Source of the DNA: Geomonas anaerohicana
GTDB taxonomy: Bacteria > Desulfobacterota > Desulfuromonadia > Geobacterales > Geobacteraceae
Direction: 5' to 3'
Assembly: GCF_016458305.1 (NCBI RefSeq)
Contig: NZ_JAEMHL010000002.1
Span: forward strand, 620,001 to 684,000
Length of the DNA: 64,000 bases
How positions within the stretch are numbered: position 1 is the first letter of the stretch; each line of letters starts with the position of its first letter. Position numbers and translations under genes: made by a program. This document shows positions 41,843-51,519 of the stretch, piece by piece. The notes beneath the pieces were generated by a model. That model was not told the DNA's origin and did no database searches. It saw only the letters and a list, made by a program, of their open reading frames with translations.

Positions 41843-44482
41843 GTGAGAATATCGCTCCTGCTTCTGGTTGTAGTCGCAACGTGTGCTGCCTGTGGCAGCA
41901 AGACCAAAGAGACCCTCTATGAGGAGGGGGTGAAACAGATGCAGTCCAACCCGGGCGCGGCGGTGGTTTATCTTAAAAACGCGCTGGAAAAGGACGCCAA
42001 CTTCTTCGAGGCACGCTTCCAGCTCGGCAAGGCCTACGCTGCGCTGGGGAAGGCGGAGCAGGCGGAAAAGGAATTCAACAAGGTCCTCACCCAGAACCCC
42101 TCCCGGGACGAGGTGGTCCTGGAACTCGCCAGGCTTGCCAGTACCACCGGCAAGGGAGAGCGCGCCGCGGAGTTGTCGCAACAATACCTTGCCCGGCATC
42201 CCGAGAGCCCCGAGGGACTCGAGGTAGCCGGTGAGGCGCACGCCGTGGGCAAAAGGTACCAGGAGGCCCTCTCGTTTCTGACCCGCGCCGTGAAGGCGGA
42301 TCCCGGGCGCGCGTCGGCGCGGCTCGCCCTCGCCACGGTGCAACTCTCCATGGGGCGAAGCGATGCGGCGGGGCAGGAGCTGGGCCAGTTGCTGGCAGCG
42401 GACCCGCGCAACCTGAAGGCGCTCTACATGCAGGCGAACCTCGAGCTCGCCGCGGGGCGCCGGGACCGGGCCGCCGCGGTCTACGAGCGCATCATCAAGC
42501 AGGACCGCAACCAGGTTCCCGCACGCTTCAGGCTGGGGGCCATCTGGCTCGAGCAGGGGGAGCCGGGCAAGGCTGACGCCGCAGCCGACGAGCTCATCAA
42601 GGATTACCCGACGCGGGGGGACGGCTATCTCCTGAAGGGGATGGTCGGCTACTACCGCAAGAACTACACCGACGCCATCGCGCAGCTGCAGCAGTCCAAC
42701 AAGCTCGCCCCCACCCTCGAGGCCTACCACTTCCTGGGGCTTTGCTACTACAGCAAGGGGGAACTGGAGACCGCGCTGTCACAGTTCCGCGTCATCCTCG
42801 ACCGGATGCCCGACTCCCGGCGCGCCCGGCTCATGACCGCCCAGATCCTGCTGATGCAGAAGCGGACCGAGGATGCCGCAGCCGAGGTGAAGAAGGTCCT
42901 CGCCGCCAACGACGCGGACGCGACGGCGCACAACCTTCTGGGGAGCGCCTACGTGCTCCAGGGGGAATTCGAGGAAGGGATGCGCGAACTGGACCGGGCG
43001 ACCAGGCTCGACCCGAAGCAGGTGAGCGCGTACCTGAGGAAGGGGGCCCTCTACTTCAGCAAGGGGAAGGAAGCCCAGGGTGAGAGCGAGCTTTTGAGCG
43101 CGGTGAAGGCCTCCCCCGACGCGCAGACCGGCAGGCTCCTCCTTGCCTCGCACTACCGGCGCCTGGGCAAAAGCGACAAGGCTGCCGCCCTGTTGCAGGC
43201 GGGGCTCACCGGGGGGAAGGGGGACGCCCCCCTGTACAACGCGCTTGCCGCGCTGCAGCTCTCCGCCGGGAAAAAGGACGAGGCGGTGGCAAGCCTCGAG
43301 GCGGCCAAGAAGGCGGACCCGCTCCTTGCCGCGAGCTACCACAACCTCGCCGGCGTCTACGCCTCCCAGGCCGACTACCAGAAGGCGATAGCCGAGCTCA
43401 CCCTGCTGCAGTCGAGGGTCCCCGGCAACCTCCAGGCGCTGCTCGGGCTCGCTTCGCTGAACGAGGTCGCCGGCAGGGACGCCGAGGCCCTGGCCTGGTA
43501 CCAGAAGGGGGCGGCGACCGGCAAGCTCGACGGCTACCTGGCCCTTGCCGCCTACCAGCAGAAGAAAACGCCGCAAAAGGCGCTCGCCACCCTGGAGGAG
43601 GCGATCAAGCGCGAGCCGCGCTCCGCGGCACCGGTCGAGGCGAAGGGGCGCCTGCTGCTCTCCCAGGGGGAGCCCCAGAAGGCGCTCAGGGCCTTCGAGG
43701 ATCTCTCGGCCATAGATGAGGAACGGGGCGCCTTCCTGAGGGTCGCCGCCTACCTCGCCATGAAGCAGGGGGGCAAGGCCGTGGAGCAGGCCAAGGGGTA
43801 CATCGCGCGCCGTCCCGACTCGGTGCGGGGCTATCTCCTTTTGGCCAGCGTGTACCAGGGGACCGGCGACACCGCCTCGGCCCTCGCCCAGGCCGCGCGC
43901 GCCGTGGAGGTCGACCCGGCAAGCGTCCAGGCCCGCATCCTCAAGGGGGAGCTGCACCGCGCCAGGAGGGACTTTCCGGCCGCCCAGGACTGTTTCCAGG
44001 GTGCGCTCAAGGTGCAGCCGGACTCGGTGCCGGCACGCTTCGCCCTGGCCTCGCTCCTGGAGGGAAACGGCAAGAAGCGGGAGGCCGCGCAGCGCTACCG
44101 GGCCATCCTGGAGCTGAACCCCAGGTACGTGCCGGCGCTCAACAACCTGGCCTACCTGAGCGCCGACGGCTACGGCAGCAGGGAGCAGGCGCTGCGCTAC
44201 GCCATCGATGCCTACCGCCTCGAGCCGGGCAACGCAAGCGTCACCGACACCGTGGGGTACGCCCTGTACAAAAACGGGCGCAGCCAGGACGCGGTCAAGG
44301 TCCTGGAGCGGGCGGCGGCGCTTCTGCCCAAGGACCCGACGGTGCGCTATCACCTGGGGCTTGCCTACCACCAGGCAGGAGACCGCGCCCGTTCCCAGAA
44401 GGCGCTGCAGGACTCCCTTTCCCTGGGGGAATACCCGGACAGCACGGCGGCGAGGACCCTCCTGGCCCAGTTGAAGCGCTAG
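41843..44482 (+). CDS. prsT: PEP-CTERM/exosortase-system TPR lipoprotein (PrsT type)
   Basis: The 879-residue protein starts with a lipoprotein signal peptide (ISLLLLVVVATCAACGSK). Tandem TPR units follow for most of its length (for example AAVVYLKNALEKDANFFEAR and LNPRYVPALNNLAYL). This long TPR lipoprotein is the marker of XrtA-type PEP-CTERM loci and may scaffold export at the membrane. GTG 41843 is chosen because GGAGG lies 7 nt before it and the lipobox then sits at the right place; an upstream ATG at 41789 gives a poor signal peptide. First gene of the main operon. Confidence 0.9.
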   Translation: MRISLLLLVVVATCAACGSKTKETLYEEGVKQMQSNPGAAVVYLKNALEKDANFFEARFQLGKAYAALGKAEQAEKEFNKVLTQNPSRDEVVLELARLASTTGKGERAAELSQQYLARHPESPEGLEVAGEAHAVGKRYQEALSFLTRAVKADPGRASARLALATVQLSMGRSDAAGQELGQLLAADPRNLKALYMQANLELAAGRRDRAAAVYERIIKQDRNQVPARFRLGAIWLEQGEPGKADAAADELIKDYPTRGDGYLLKGMVGYYRKNYTDAIAQLQQSNKLAPTLEAYHFLGLCYYSKGELETALSQFRVILDRMPDSRRARLMTAQILLMQKRTEDAAAEVKKVLAANDADATAHNLLGSAYVLQGEFEEGMRELDRATRLDPKQVSAYLRKGALYFSKGKEAQGESELLSAVKASPDAQTGRLLLASHYRRLGKSDKAAALLQAGLTGGKGDAPLYNALAALQLSAGKKDEAVASLEAAKKADPLLAASYHNLAGVYASQADYQKAIAELTLLQSRVPGNLQALLGLASLNEVAGRDAEALAWYQKGAATGKLDGYLALAAYQQKKTPQKALATLEEAIKREPRSAAPVEAKGRLLLSQGEPQKALRAFEDLSAIDEERGAFLRVAAYLAMKQGGKAVEQAKGYIARRPDSVRGYLLLASVYQGTGDTASALAQAARAVEVDPASVQARILKGELHRARRDFPAAQDCFQGALKVQPDSVPARFALASLLEGNGKKREAAQRYRAILELNPRYVPALNNLAYLSADGYGSREQALRYAIDAYRLEPGNASVTDTVGYALYKNGRSQDAVKVLERAAALLPKDPTVRYHLGLAYHQAGDRARSQKALQDSLSLGEYPDSTAARTLLAQLKR

Positions 44483-44498
44483 CCGTTTTAGAGAAGCC

Positions 44499-45881
44499 AT
44501 GGATCTGCGCGTTCCCTTTTACATCTGCACCGACGCTGTGCTGGCCCTGATGTCGCTGGTGCTGGCAGCCGGGGTCCGCTTCGGTCGGTTCACCCCCCGC
44601 GGGGAGTGGGATCTCACCACCGGCGTAAAAGCCAGCGCCATCTTCGTCCTGGTGGCGCTGTTCTCCTCGTACCTGATGGAGGTGTACACCCTCCCCAGGG
44701 ACAGCAGAAAGCGCGACATCCTGGCCACCTGCGTCCAGGGGGGGTGCGCCGCCTTCTTCTTCCTCTCCGTGGTGTACTACCTCGCCCCGGAGCTGATGCT
44801 CGGGCGCGGGGTGCTCTTCTTCGCGCTGGGCTTCTTCGTGCTGTTCCAGTTCGGCTGGTACGCCGCCTCGGGGATCGGGGCGCGCAGGGTCCCCTTCTCC
44901 AAGCGGGTCCTGATCCTCGGCTCGGGCGACCTTGCCTGCCAGCTGGGGGGGCTTCTGGCCTCCCAGCCGGGTCGCTTCACCCTGGCGGGGTACCTCGAGT
45001 GCCAGGGAGAGGGGCGCCCGGTGCAGACGGTGCACCAAAAGGAGCTCTTCGGCTCCCAGGTCGTCCCCAGGTGCGGGGATCTTTTGCAGACCGCAGGCGA
45101 GTACAAGGCCTCGGCCATCGTGGTGGCGCTCGCGGAAAGGCGCGGCGTCCTTCCCCTGCAGGAGATGATGCGCTGCAAGCTAAACGGCGTCGAGGTGCTG
45201 GATGCCCCCGCTTTCTACGAGATGGTCCAGGGGAAGCTCCTTCTGGAGGAGATGACCCCCTCCTTCATCATCTTCTCCAGCGGTTTTCACCGAAGCGCCT
45301 TCGCCAAGGTGTACAAGCCCGCCATGGACGTCGTCCTGGCGCTTGCCGGTCTCATCCTGGCCGCGCCGCTGTTCCCGTTCATCGCCCTGGCCATCAAGCT
45401 GGACTCGCCGGGGCCGCTACTTTTCAAGCAGGTCCGGGTGGGGCGTGGGGAGCGCCACTTCACCCTTTACAAGTTCCGCTCCATGCGGGTGGACGCCGAG
45501 CGCGAAGGGGCGGTATGGGCAGTCAGAAACGACCCGCGCATCACGCGGGTGGGCTCCTTCTTGAGGAACTCGCGCATCGACGAACTCCCCCAGCTCTACA
45601 ACGTGCTCAAGGGGGACATGAGCTTCATCGGCCCGCGCCCCGAGCGCCCCGAGTTCGTGGAGGACCTGAAGCGCAGCATCTCCTACTACTCCAAGCGCCA
45701 CACCATAAAGCCCGGCCTCACCGGCTGGGCCCAGGTGCGCTACCCCTACGGCGCCACGGTAGAGGACGCCATCGAAAAGCTGCGCTACGACCTGTACTAC
45801 ATCAAGAACCTCTCCTTTCTCCTGGACATGGAGATCCTCTTCGAGACGGTGAAGGTGGTCCTGTTCGGACGCGGCAGGTAG
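44499..45881 (+). CDS. Exopolysaccharide initiating sugar-phosphate transferase (EpsB type)
   Basis: The 460-residue protein has four to five N-terminal membrane segments, a nucleotide-fold middle (KRVLILGSGDLACQLGGLL) and a C-terminal bacterial sugar-transferase domain with KFRSMRVDAE, SFIGPRPERPEFV and KPGLTGWAQVRYPYG. It moves a sugar phosphate from UDP-sugar to undecaprenyl phosphate, the first step of the polymer. A version of this family specific to PEP-CTERM loci is known and fits the location. It starts 16 nt after the TPR gene. Confidence 0.93.
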   Translation: MDLRVPFYICTDAVLALMSLVLAAGVRFGRFTPRGEWDLTTGVKASAIFVLVALFSSYLMEVYTLPRDSRKRDILATCVQGGCAAFFFLSVVYYLAPELMLGRGVLFFALGFFVLFQFGWYAASGIGARRVPFSKRVLILGSGDLACQLGGLLASQPGRFTLAGYLECQGEGRPVQTVHQKELFGSQVVPRCGDLLQTAGEYKASAIVVALAERRGVLPLQEMMRCKLNGVEVLDAPAFYEMVQGKLLLEEMTPSFIIFSSGFHRSAFAKVYKPAMDVVLALAGLILAAPLFPFIALAIKLDSPGPLLFKQVRVGRGERHFTLYKFRSMRVDAEREGAVWAVRNDPRITRVGSFLRNSRIDELPQLYNVLKGDMSFIGPRPERPEFVEDLKRSISYYSKRHTIKPGLTGWAQVRYPYGATVEDAIEKLRYDLYYIKNLSFLLDMEILFETVKVVLFGRGR

Positions 45882-45926
45882 GTTTGGGTTGACAAGGCGG
45901 CCGGCGTGCCGCATCGGGAGGACGTC

Positions 45927-46730
45927 ATGAAAGTCGTGCTTTTGCTTTTGCTGCTCCTTGTGTCCCTCGCCCCCGTGAGCGTGAGGGGCGCGGACTACGT
46001 GATCGGGGAAGGGGACAGCCTCGACATCTCCGTGTGGGGGGTGAAGGAGTTGAACTTCCCGGTGAAGGTCCGCCCCGACGGCAAGATCACGGTGCCGGGG
46101 CTGGGGGAGGTGGTGGCCAGCGGTTCCACCCCGAGCCAGCTCCAGACCATGCTGGGGGGGCGCCTTAAGGAACTGGTGAAAAACCCCATCGTCACCGTGA
46201 CGGTACGGGAGATCACCAACTCCAAGGTCTACGTCTTCGGCTCGGGGGTGAAGGCCGCGGTCTACGACCTGTCCCGGCGCACCACCTTGCTCCAGCTTCT
46301 GTGCACCCTCCCCGAGGTGAAGGCGGCCGACCTGAGAAACGCCTACCTGTTGCGCGACGGCAAGAAGGTGAAGACCGACCTGCACCGCCTGTTCATCCAG
46401 GGGGACACCACCCAGGACCTGCCGCTTGAGACCAACGACTCGCTCTTCGTGCCGCTTTTGCAGGACCGCAGCGTCTACATCATGGGGGCGGTGGCCGTGC
46501 CCAAGGCGATCGAGTACCGCGAGGGGATGAAGGTGATGGAGGCGATCCTCGAAGCGGGGGGCTTCACGAGGTTCGCGGACCAAAACGACGTGGTGGTGCG
46601 CAGAAAGGACGGGGACAAGGCCCAGGCCCTGGAGGTGAAGGCGAAGAGGCTCTTCAAGGAGGGCGACCTGTCCCAGAACATCGAGTTGAAGGCCGGCGAC
46701 TACGTGATGGTCAAGGAAGCGTTTTTCTAG
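45927..46730 (+). CDS. Polysaccharide export protein, PEP-CTERM-system EpsA type (Wza-like)
   Basis: The 267-residue protein has a signal peptide (VVLLLLLLLVSLAPVSVRG). A Poly_export domain begins YVIGEGDSLDISVWGVKELN, followed by SLBB-like units (KVYVFGSGVKAAVYDL and VYIMGAVAVPKAIEY). It should be periplasmic or outer-membrane linked and work with the chain-length protein to secrete polymer. No lipobox is present, unlike classical Wza. GGGAGG supports ATG 45927. Confidence 0.92.
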   Translation: MKVVLLLLLLLVSLAPVSVRGADYVIGEGDSLDISVWGVKELNFPVKVRPDGKITVPGLGEVVASGSTPSQLQTMLGGRLKELVKNPIVTVTVREITNSKVYVFGSGVKAAVYDLSRRTTLLQLLCTLPEVKAADLRNAYLLRDGKKVKTDLHRLFIQGDTTQDLPLETNDSLFVPLLQDRSVYIMGAVAVPKAIEYREGMKVMEAILEAGGFTRFADQNDVVVRRKDGDKAQALEVKAKRLFKEGDLSQNIELKAGDYVMVKEAFF

Positions 46731-46747
46731 CGGACAGGAGGTAAGCC

Positions 46748-48238
46748 GTGCAGGAATCGGAATACAGCAAGTACATGCAGCTCGTGGCCAGGCGCAAGGA
46801 GCTCTTCGTCGTCTGCGCCCTGGTCATCATGACCGTGGTCTTCCTGGTGAGCTACCTCTTGCCGAGAAAGTACGAGTCGTCGAGCACCGTATTCATCGAG
46901 AAGAACGTGATCTCCGACCTGGTGAAGGGGCTCACGGTGACCCCCTCCATGGACGACACCATCAACGTCCTCACCTACGCCATCACCAGCCGCACCCTGC
47001 TCACCAGGGTGGTGGACAGCATGGACATGAACCTCGGCAGGGAGGGGAACGAGGAGCTCATCAAGGACCTGCAGAAGAACCTGACCGTCAAGGTGAAGGA
47101 GAAGAACAACCTCTTCACCATCTCCTTCGTGCACAACGACCCGCGCATCGCGCGCGACCTGGTGAACACGCTGGTCCGGTTCTACATCGAGGAGAAGACC
47201 TCCTCCAAAAGGGGCGAGTCCTACGACGCCACCAGGTTCCTCTCCGAGCAGATCCAGAGCTTCAACCAGAAGCTGCAAAAGGCCGAGGACGAGGTGAACA
47301 GCTACAAGAGGTCCCAGGGGGGGGTGATCTCCATCGACGAGGGGAAGCTCTTCGAGGAGATCAACGTGGCCCAGCAAAAGCTCTACGATCTGGAACTGCG
47401 GCGCCGCCAGCTGGAGGGGATGCGGCAGGTCACCAGGAAGGCCAACGACCCGCTGCAGGCCAAGCTCGGCGCGCTGCAGAAGAGGCTGGACGACCTGCGG
47501 GTGCAGTACACCGACGGCTACCCCGAGGTCGTTACCGTGAAGGGTGACATCGAGGCGGTCCGGGAGCAGATGAAGGCGCGCGGGGCCGCCGAGGCCCAGC
47601 CCCTGGACCCGCAGGAGATGGCCAAGATCGACTCCGAGATCGCCGCCCTCAGGGTGACCGAGGAGGGGCTCAGGCGCCACATCGCCGCCAACCGGGCCAC
47701 CCTGCAGCGCATCCCCGAGGCGAAGGCGGGGCTCGCCAAGCTCGAGGTGGAGCGGGAAAACCAGAAGAAGATCTACGACGAGCTCTACTCCCGGCACGGC
47801 CAGTCCGAGGTCAGCAAGCAGATGGAGGTGCAGGACAAGTCCACCACCTTCCGTGTCGTCGACCCGGCGGTGCTCCCCACCCGCCCCGCGAGCCCCAACC
47901 GCCTGGCGATCATGCTCTTGGGCATCGCCGGCGGGGTGGCGGGAAGCCTGTTCCTGCTGGTCATGCTGGACCAGTTCGACGCCTCGGCGAAGGACGTGGA
48001 TTTCGCCAAGTCGCTGGGGGCGCCGCTGCTCGCGGTGGTGCCACGCATGCAGGTGAGCGAGGACGTGGCCCGGGCGCGCAGGAAGAGCCAGGGGGTGTTC
48101 GCCGTGGCCGCGCTCTACTTCCTGCTCCTTCTGGCCTTTCCAGCCATGGAGCTCATGGGGCTTCCCTACATGGACCGGGTCCTGGACCGGGCGACCCAGG
48201 CGGTGTCCCCCCAGCTGGTCCGGGGGCTGGTGCGCTGA
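46748..48238 (+). CDS. Polysaccharide chain-length determinant (Wzc-type, PEP-CTERM locus)
   Basis: The 496-residue protein has a Wzz domain with an N-terminal membrane segment (LFVVCALVIMTVVFLVSYLL), a long periplasmic coiled-coil region (about 160-350, rich in Lys/Glu/Gln), and a membrane segment at about 390-410 with the Pro-rich motif LPTRPASPNR just before it. An extra hydrophobic segment lies near 455. It lacks a kinase domain, which is encoded next. GTG 46748 follows GGAGG. Confidence 0.92.
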   Translation: MQESEYSKYMQLVARRKELFVVCALVIMTVVFLVSYLLPRKYESSSTVFIEKNVISDLVKGLTVTPSMDDTINVLTYAITSRTLLTRVVDSMDMNLGREGNEELIKDLQKNLTVKVKEKNNLFTISFVHNDPRIARDLVNTLVRFYIEEKTSSKRGESYDATRFLSEQIQSFNQKLQKAEDEVNSYKRSQGGVISIDEGKLFEEINVAQQKLYDLELRRRQLEGMRQVTRKANDPLQAKLGALQKRLDDLRVQYTDGYPEVVTVKGDIEAVREQMKARGAAEAQPLDPQEMAKIDSEIAALRVTEEGLRRHIAANRATLQRIPEAKAGLAKLEVERENQKKIYDELYSRHGQSEVSKQMEVQDKSTTFRVVDPAVLPTRPASPNRLAIMLLGIAGGVAGSLFLLVMLDQFDASAKDVDFAKSLGAPLLAVVPRMQVSEDVARARRKSQGVFAVAALYFLLLLAFPAMELMGLPYMDRVLDRATQAVSPQLVRGLVR

Positions 48239-48273
48239 CCTGACGAGTTGCAGCTCAACAAAGCGAGGGTGAT

Positions 48274-49104
48274 ATGAGCAGAATCGAAATGGCAATGGAA
48301 AAGGCGGCGCGTCTGAGGCAGGAGGGGGAGGGGGAGCCCGCGCGGCAGGCACCCCGGACCACCGGCGCGCAGGCGGTTCCCCCGCAGGTCCCCGCGGCGC
48401 AGGCGCTGTCCCCGAAAAACCCCTTCCTGGTCACCATCCACGAGCCGCACAGCCAGGCGGCCGAGGAGTACAGAAAGCTCAAGAGCGTGCTGGTGCATCT
48501 GACCGACGGCGACCCCTTCAAAAACGCCATCATGGTCACCAGTTCCGTCCCCGGCGAGGGGAAATCGCTCACCGCGCTGAACCTCGCGGTCAGCCTCGCG
48601 CAGGGGTTCGACCACACGGTGCTCCTCGTGGAGGCCGACCTGCGCCGACCCTCCCTGCACCGCTACCTCGGCTTCGAACCGCGGGCGGGGCTCGCCGACG
48701 TCCTCAAGGGGGAGGCGGCCATCGAGGACACCATCATCCAGACCGGCATCGGCAAGCTCGCCGTCATCGGCAGCGGCGCGCCGGTCGAGAACCCGGTGGA
48801 GCTCTTCACCTCGCAGAAGATGCGCGCCATCGTCGACGAGTTGAAGAGCCGCTACCCGGACCGCTACCTCATCTTCGACACCTCCCCGGTGCTCCCCTTC
48901 GCGGAGAGCCGCGCGCTCACCTCGGTCGTCGACGGCGTCGTTTTCGTGGTCATGGAGCGCCTGGCCAGCCAGGCCCAGATCAAGGAGGCCTACGATCACC
49001 TGAAGGGGGCGGTGCTCGGGGTGGTCTACAACGCGGCCCAATCCGCCCTGAAGGACCAGCGCTACAGCTATGCGAGGTACTACGAGGCCCAGGCGCAGTC
49101 CTAG
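48274..49104 (+). CDS. Exopolysaccharide tyrosine autokinase (BY-kinase)
   Basis: The 276-residue protein has Walker A VTSSVPGEGKSLTALNLAV, Walker A' LLVEADLRRPSLHRYLGF and Walker B YLIFDTSPVLPFAE, the BY-kinase set. A C-terminal tyrosine cluster (RYSYARYYEAQ) is the likely autophosphorylation site. Phosphorylation cycles control polymer length with the upstream Wzz-type protein. The matching phosphatase is probably the gene at 59154. Residues 1-50, rich in Pro and Gln, are a flexible lead. Confidence 0.92.
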   Translation: MSRIEMAMEKAARLRQEGEGEPARQAPRTTGAQAVPPQVPAAQALSPKNPFLVTIHEPHSQAAEEYRKLKSVLVHLTDGDPFKNAIMVTSSVPGEGKSLTALNLAVSLAQGFDHTVLLVEADLRRPSLHRYLGFEPRAGLADVLKGEAAIEDTIIQTGIGKLAVIGSGAPVENPVELFTSQKMRAIVDELKSRYPDRYLIFDTSPVLPFAESRALTSVVDGVVFVVMERLASQAQIKEAYDHLKGAVLGVVYNAAQSALKDQRYSYARYYEAQAQS

Positions 49105-49123
49105 CCGGGGGGGACCAACGGAC

Positions 49124-50281
49124 ATGTACGAAGAGTTCTTCAGTTTCAAGAAAAAGCCGTTCGAGCTGGTTCCGGACCCGGACTTCATCTACCTCTCCCG
49201 CTCGCACAAGAAGGCGATCACCTACCTCGACTACGGCATCCGGGAGCGGGCGGGCTTTCTGCTGCTCACCGGCGACGTGGGCAGCGGCAAGACCACCCTG
49301 ATCCGGGACCTGATCGGGAAGAAGTACGAGCGGGCGGTGCTCGCCAAGGTGTTCAACACGCGCGTCAGCGTCGAGCAGCTTCTGAGCATGATCAACGACG
49401 ACTTCGGCCTCAAGGCCGACGGCAAGGACAAGGTGGCGCTGTTGCGCGACCTGAACGACTTCCTGCTGGAACAGTACGCCGCGGGCAACCACCCCATCCT
49501 GATCATCGACGAGGCCCAGAACCTCGAGGCGGGGCTTTTGGAGGAGGTGCGCCTGCTCTCCAACCTGGAGAGCTCGCACAACAAGCTGTTGCAGATCATC
49601 CTGGTGGGGCAGCCGGAGCTGCGCGAGACCATGGCGAGCCCGGGGCTCATGCAACTGCGCCAGCGCATCAGCGTGAGCTGCCACCTGCACGCCCTGGGGC
49701 GGGCGGAGACCGCGGCCTACATCCGGCACCGGCTCGCGGTGGCGGGAAACCGGGACGCGGTCAGCTTCGCCGAGCAGGCGCTGGACCAGATCTTTCGCTT
49801 CAGCCGCGGCATCCCGCGCCTGGTGAACATCATCTGCGACTTCCTCATGCTTGCCGCCTTCGCCGACGAGACCCGGGTCATCACCGAGGAGATGACCCGC
49901 GAGGTGGCGCAGGACCTCGACTTCGAAAGGACCTACTGGGGGACGGCTGCGCCGGCGTCGCCCCGGGAGCCGGACGCGCCAGGCCCCGCGGCGGGGGGGG
50001 ACGCGCTGGAGCGGATCGAGCGGCGTCTGGACGCCATCGACGGCGAACTGGGCGCGCGGCTTGAAGGCGCTTTAAGCGGGGTCGAACAGGGTATGCAGCG
50101 GATGCAGGCGGAGTTCTCCGGCCGGATCGGGCAACAGGACCGGCAGGTCGCCGAACTCGGGGAGAAGGTGGAGACCGTTTCCTGCGCCATCGAGAGCCTG
50201 GTGCTCTCCCCCCCCGCCCGTCCCGCGGCGGTGGGTTTCGCGCGGCGCCTCATGGGGTTCGGTATGGGGGCGAAGAAATGA
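49124..50281 (+). CDS. Exosortase-system ATPase (ExeA/GspA-like AAA, PEP-CTERM locus)
   Basis: The 385-residue protein begins MYEEFFSFKKKPFELVPDPD, typical of AAA ATPases associated with secretion and PEP-CTERM loci. Walker A is LLTGDVGSGKTTLIRDLIG and Walker B ILIIDEAQNLEAG; a helical lid follows with FSRGIPRLVNIICD. The last 80 residues have heptad-like stretches (RRLDAIDGELGARLEG) that may form a coiled coil. It probably couples ATP hydrolysis to assembly of the export complex. ATG 49124 is chosen; it overlaps the next gene by ATGA. Confidence 0.9.
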   Translation: MYEEFFSFKKKPFELVPDPDFIYLSRSHKKAITYLDYGIRERAGFLLLTGDVGSGKTTLIRDLIGKKYERAVLAKVFNTRVSVEQLLSMINDDFGLKADGKDKVALLRDLNDFLLEQYAAGNHPILIIDEAQNLEAGLLEEVRLLSNLESSHNKLLQIILVGQPELRETMASPGLMQLRQRISVSCHLHALGRAETAAYIRHRLAVAGNRDAVSFAEQALDQIFRFSRGIPRLVNIICDFLMLAAFADETRVITEEMTREVAQDLDFERTYWGTAAPASPREPDAPGPAAGGDALERIERRLDAIDGELGARLEGALSGVEQGMQRMQAEFSGRIGQQDRQVAELGEKVETVSCAIESLVLSPPARPAAVGFARRLMGFGMGAKK

Positions 50282-51519
50282 AGCCCTCGCCCCTGACCAC
50301 GCTCCTCGCGGCGGCCGCACTGCCGCTTTTCGCCCAAGGCGCAGCCTGCGCCGCCGAATTCCGCTTCACCCCATCGATCGTGATCGGGGAGGAGTATAAC
50401 GACAACCTGTTCCAGAGTTCGACCCGCCCGGTTACCGAGTACGTGACCCGGGTGCAGCCGAACCTCGCCCTCAACGCCAAGGGGGGAGGGTTCAACGCCG
50501 ACCTCTCCTACGGGTTCGACTACCGCTATTTCGCGAAAAACAGCCGCGCCGACCAGTTTGACCACCGCGCGGCCCTGGTGGCCGGTTTTGGCGCGCCGGG
50601 GGACTTTTTGCACCTGGACCTCTCCGACACCTACAGCCGCGTCTCCGCCAACGTCGCCCGCGACGTGACCTCGGAGAGCCTCGTCGTGAACCAGACCCTG
50701 CAAAACAGCGCCCTCGTCTCCCCTTACCTGACCTGGCGCCTCCCCGGCGCCTCCACGCTTACCACCGGCTACCGCTACCGGGACGTGCGCTACTGGAGCG
50801 GCAGCGGGGTCGACAAGACCGAGCACGACGGCTACGCCCTGTGGAGCCGCGAACTGACCGCCGGGCTCGTCTTGAAGGCCTCCTACAGCTATGCCCGCAT
50901 CGCCTCGGAGCTCGATACCCTGACCCGCCACGAGGCCTACGCGGGACTTCGCTACGACTGGAGCGCGGCAAGCTTCGTCTACGGCAACCTGGGGTACGAC
51001 TGGCAGCGCATCGACAACGGCAGGAACAGGAACGACCCCTTCTGGGACGCCGGGGTGAGCCGGGACTTCGGCTTCCTGACCGCGACCGCAGGGACGCGGG
51101 TGCAGTACACCGAGGACCCGCAGACCATCTCGACCAGGAACGTGAACCACTACCTCACCCTGAGCCGGGTCTTTTCGCGCGGCACGGCGAGCTTCAACGC
51201 CTCCTACGGCAAGTACGACAAGGACGGGGTTGCCGTGCGCGACGTCCAGCACAAGGTGCTCCTCGCCCTGAACGGGCGCTACGAGCTGCGCCCCGACCTC
51301 GGGCTCAACCTGGGCGTCTCGGGGGACCGGTTGAGCCGCACCGTCGGCAGCGACTTTCCCTACCACTTAAACGCCGGCGCCGGGGTCGACTACACCCTGG
51401 GGAGCCACGCCGTTTTGGGGGCGAACTACAGCTACATCAGCTACCGCAGCGACCTGGGGAGCAGCCGTGGGGGGATCGACGTGAACCGCGTCATCGTCGA
51501 ACTGAGGCTGTCGCGGTGA
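50278..51519 (+). CDS. PEP-CTERM-system outer-membrane beta-barrel protein
   Basis: The 413-residue protein has a signal peptide (LTTLLAAAALPLFAQGAACA) and repeated strands ending in aromatic residues (FRFTPSIVIGEEYNDNLFQ, YGFDYRYF, YSYISYRSDLG), typical of barrels. Such barrels sit between ATPase and deacetylase in other exosortase loci and are likely the outer-membrane exit port or its partner. Translational coupling on both sides (ATGA and GTGA) supports equal expression with its neighbours. Confidence 0.85.
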   Translation: MKPSPLTTLLAAAALPLFAQGAACAAEFRFTPSIVIGEEYNDNLFQSSTRPVTEYVTRVQPNLALNAKGGGFNADLSYGFDYRYFAKNSRADQFDHRAALVAGFGAPGDFLHLDLSDTYSRVSANVARDVTSESLVVNQTLQNSALVSPYLTWRLPGASTLTTGYRYRDVRYWSGSGVDKTEHDGYALWSRELTAGLVLKASYSYARIASELDTLTRHEAYAGLRYDWSAASFVYGNLGYDWQRIDNGRNRNDPFWDAGVSRDFGFLTATAGTRVQYTEDPQTISTRNVNHYLTLSRVFSRGTASFNASYGKYDKDGVAVRDVQHKVLLALNGRYELRPDLGLNLGVSGDRLSRTVGSDFPYHLNAGAGVDYTLGSHAVLGANYSYISYRSDLGSSRGGIDVNRVIVELRLSR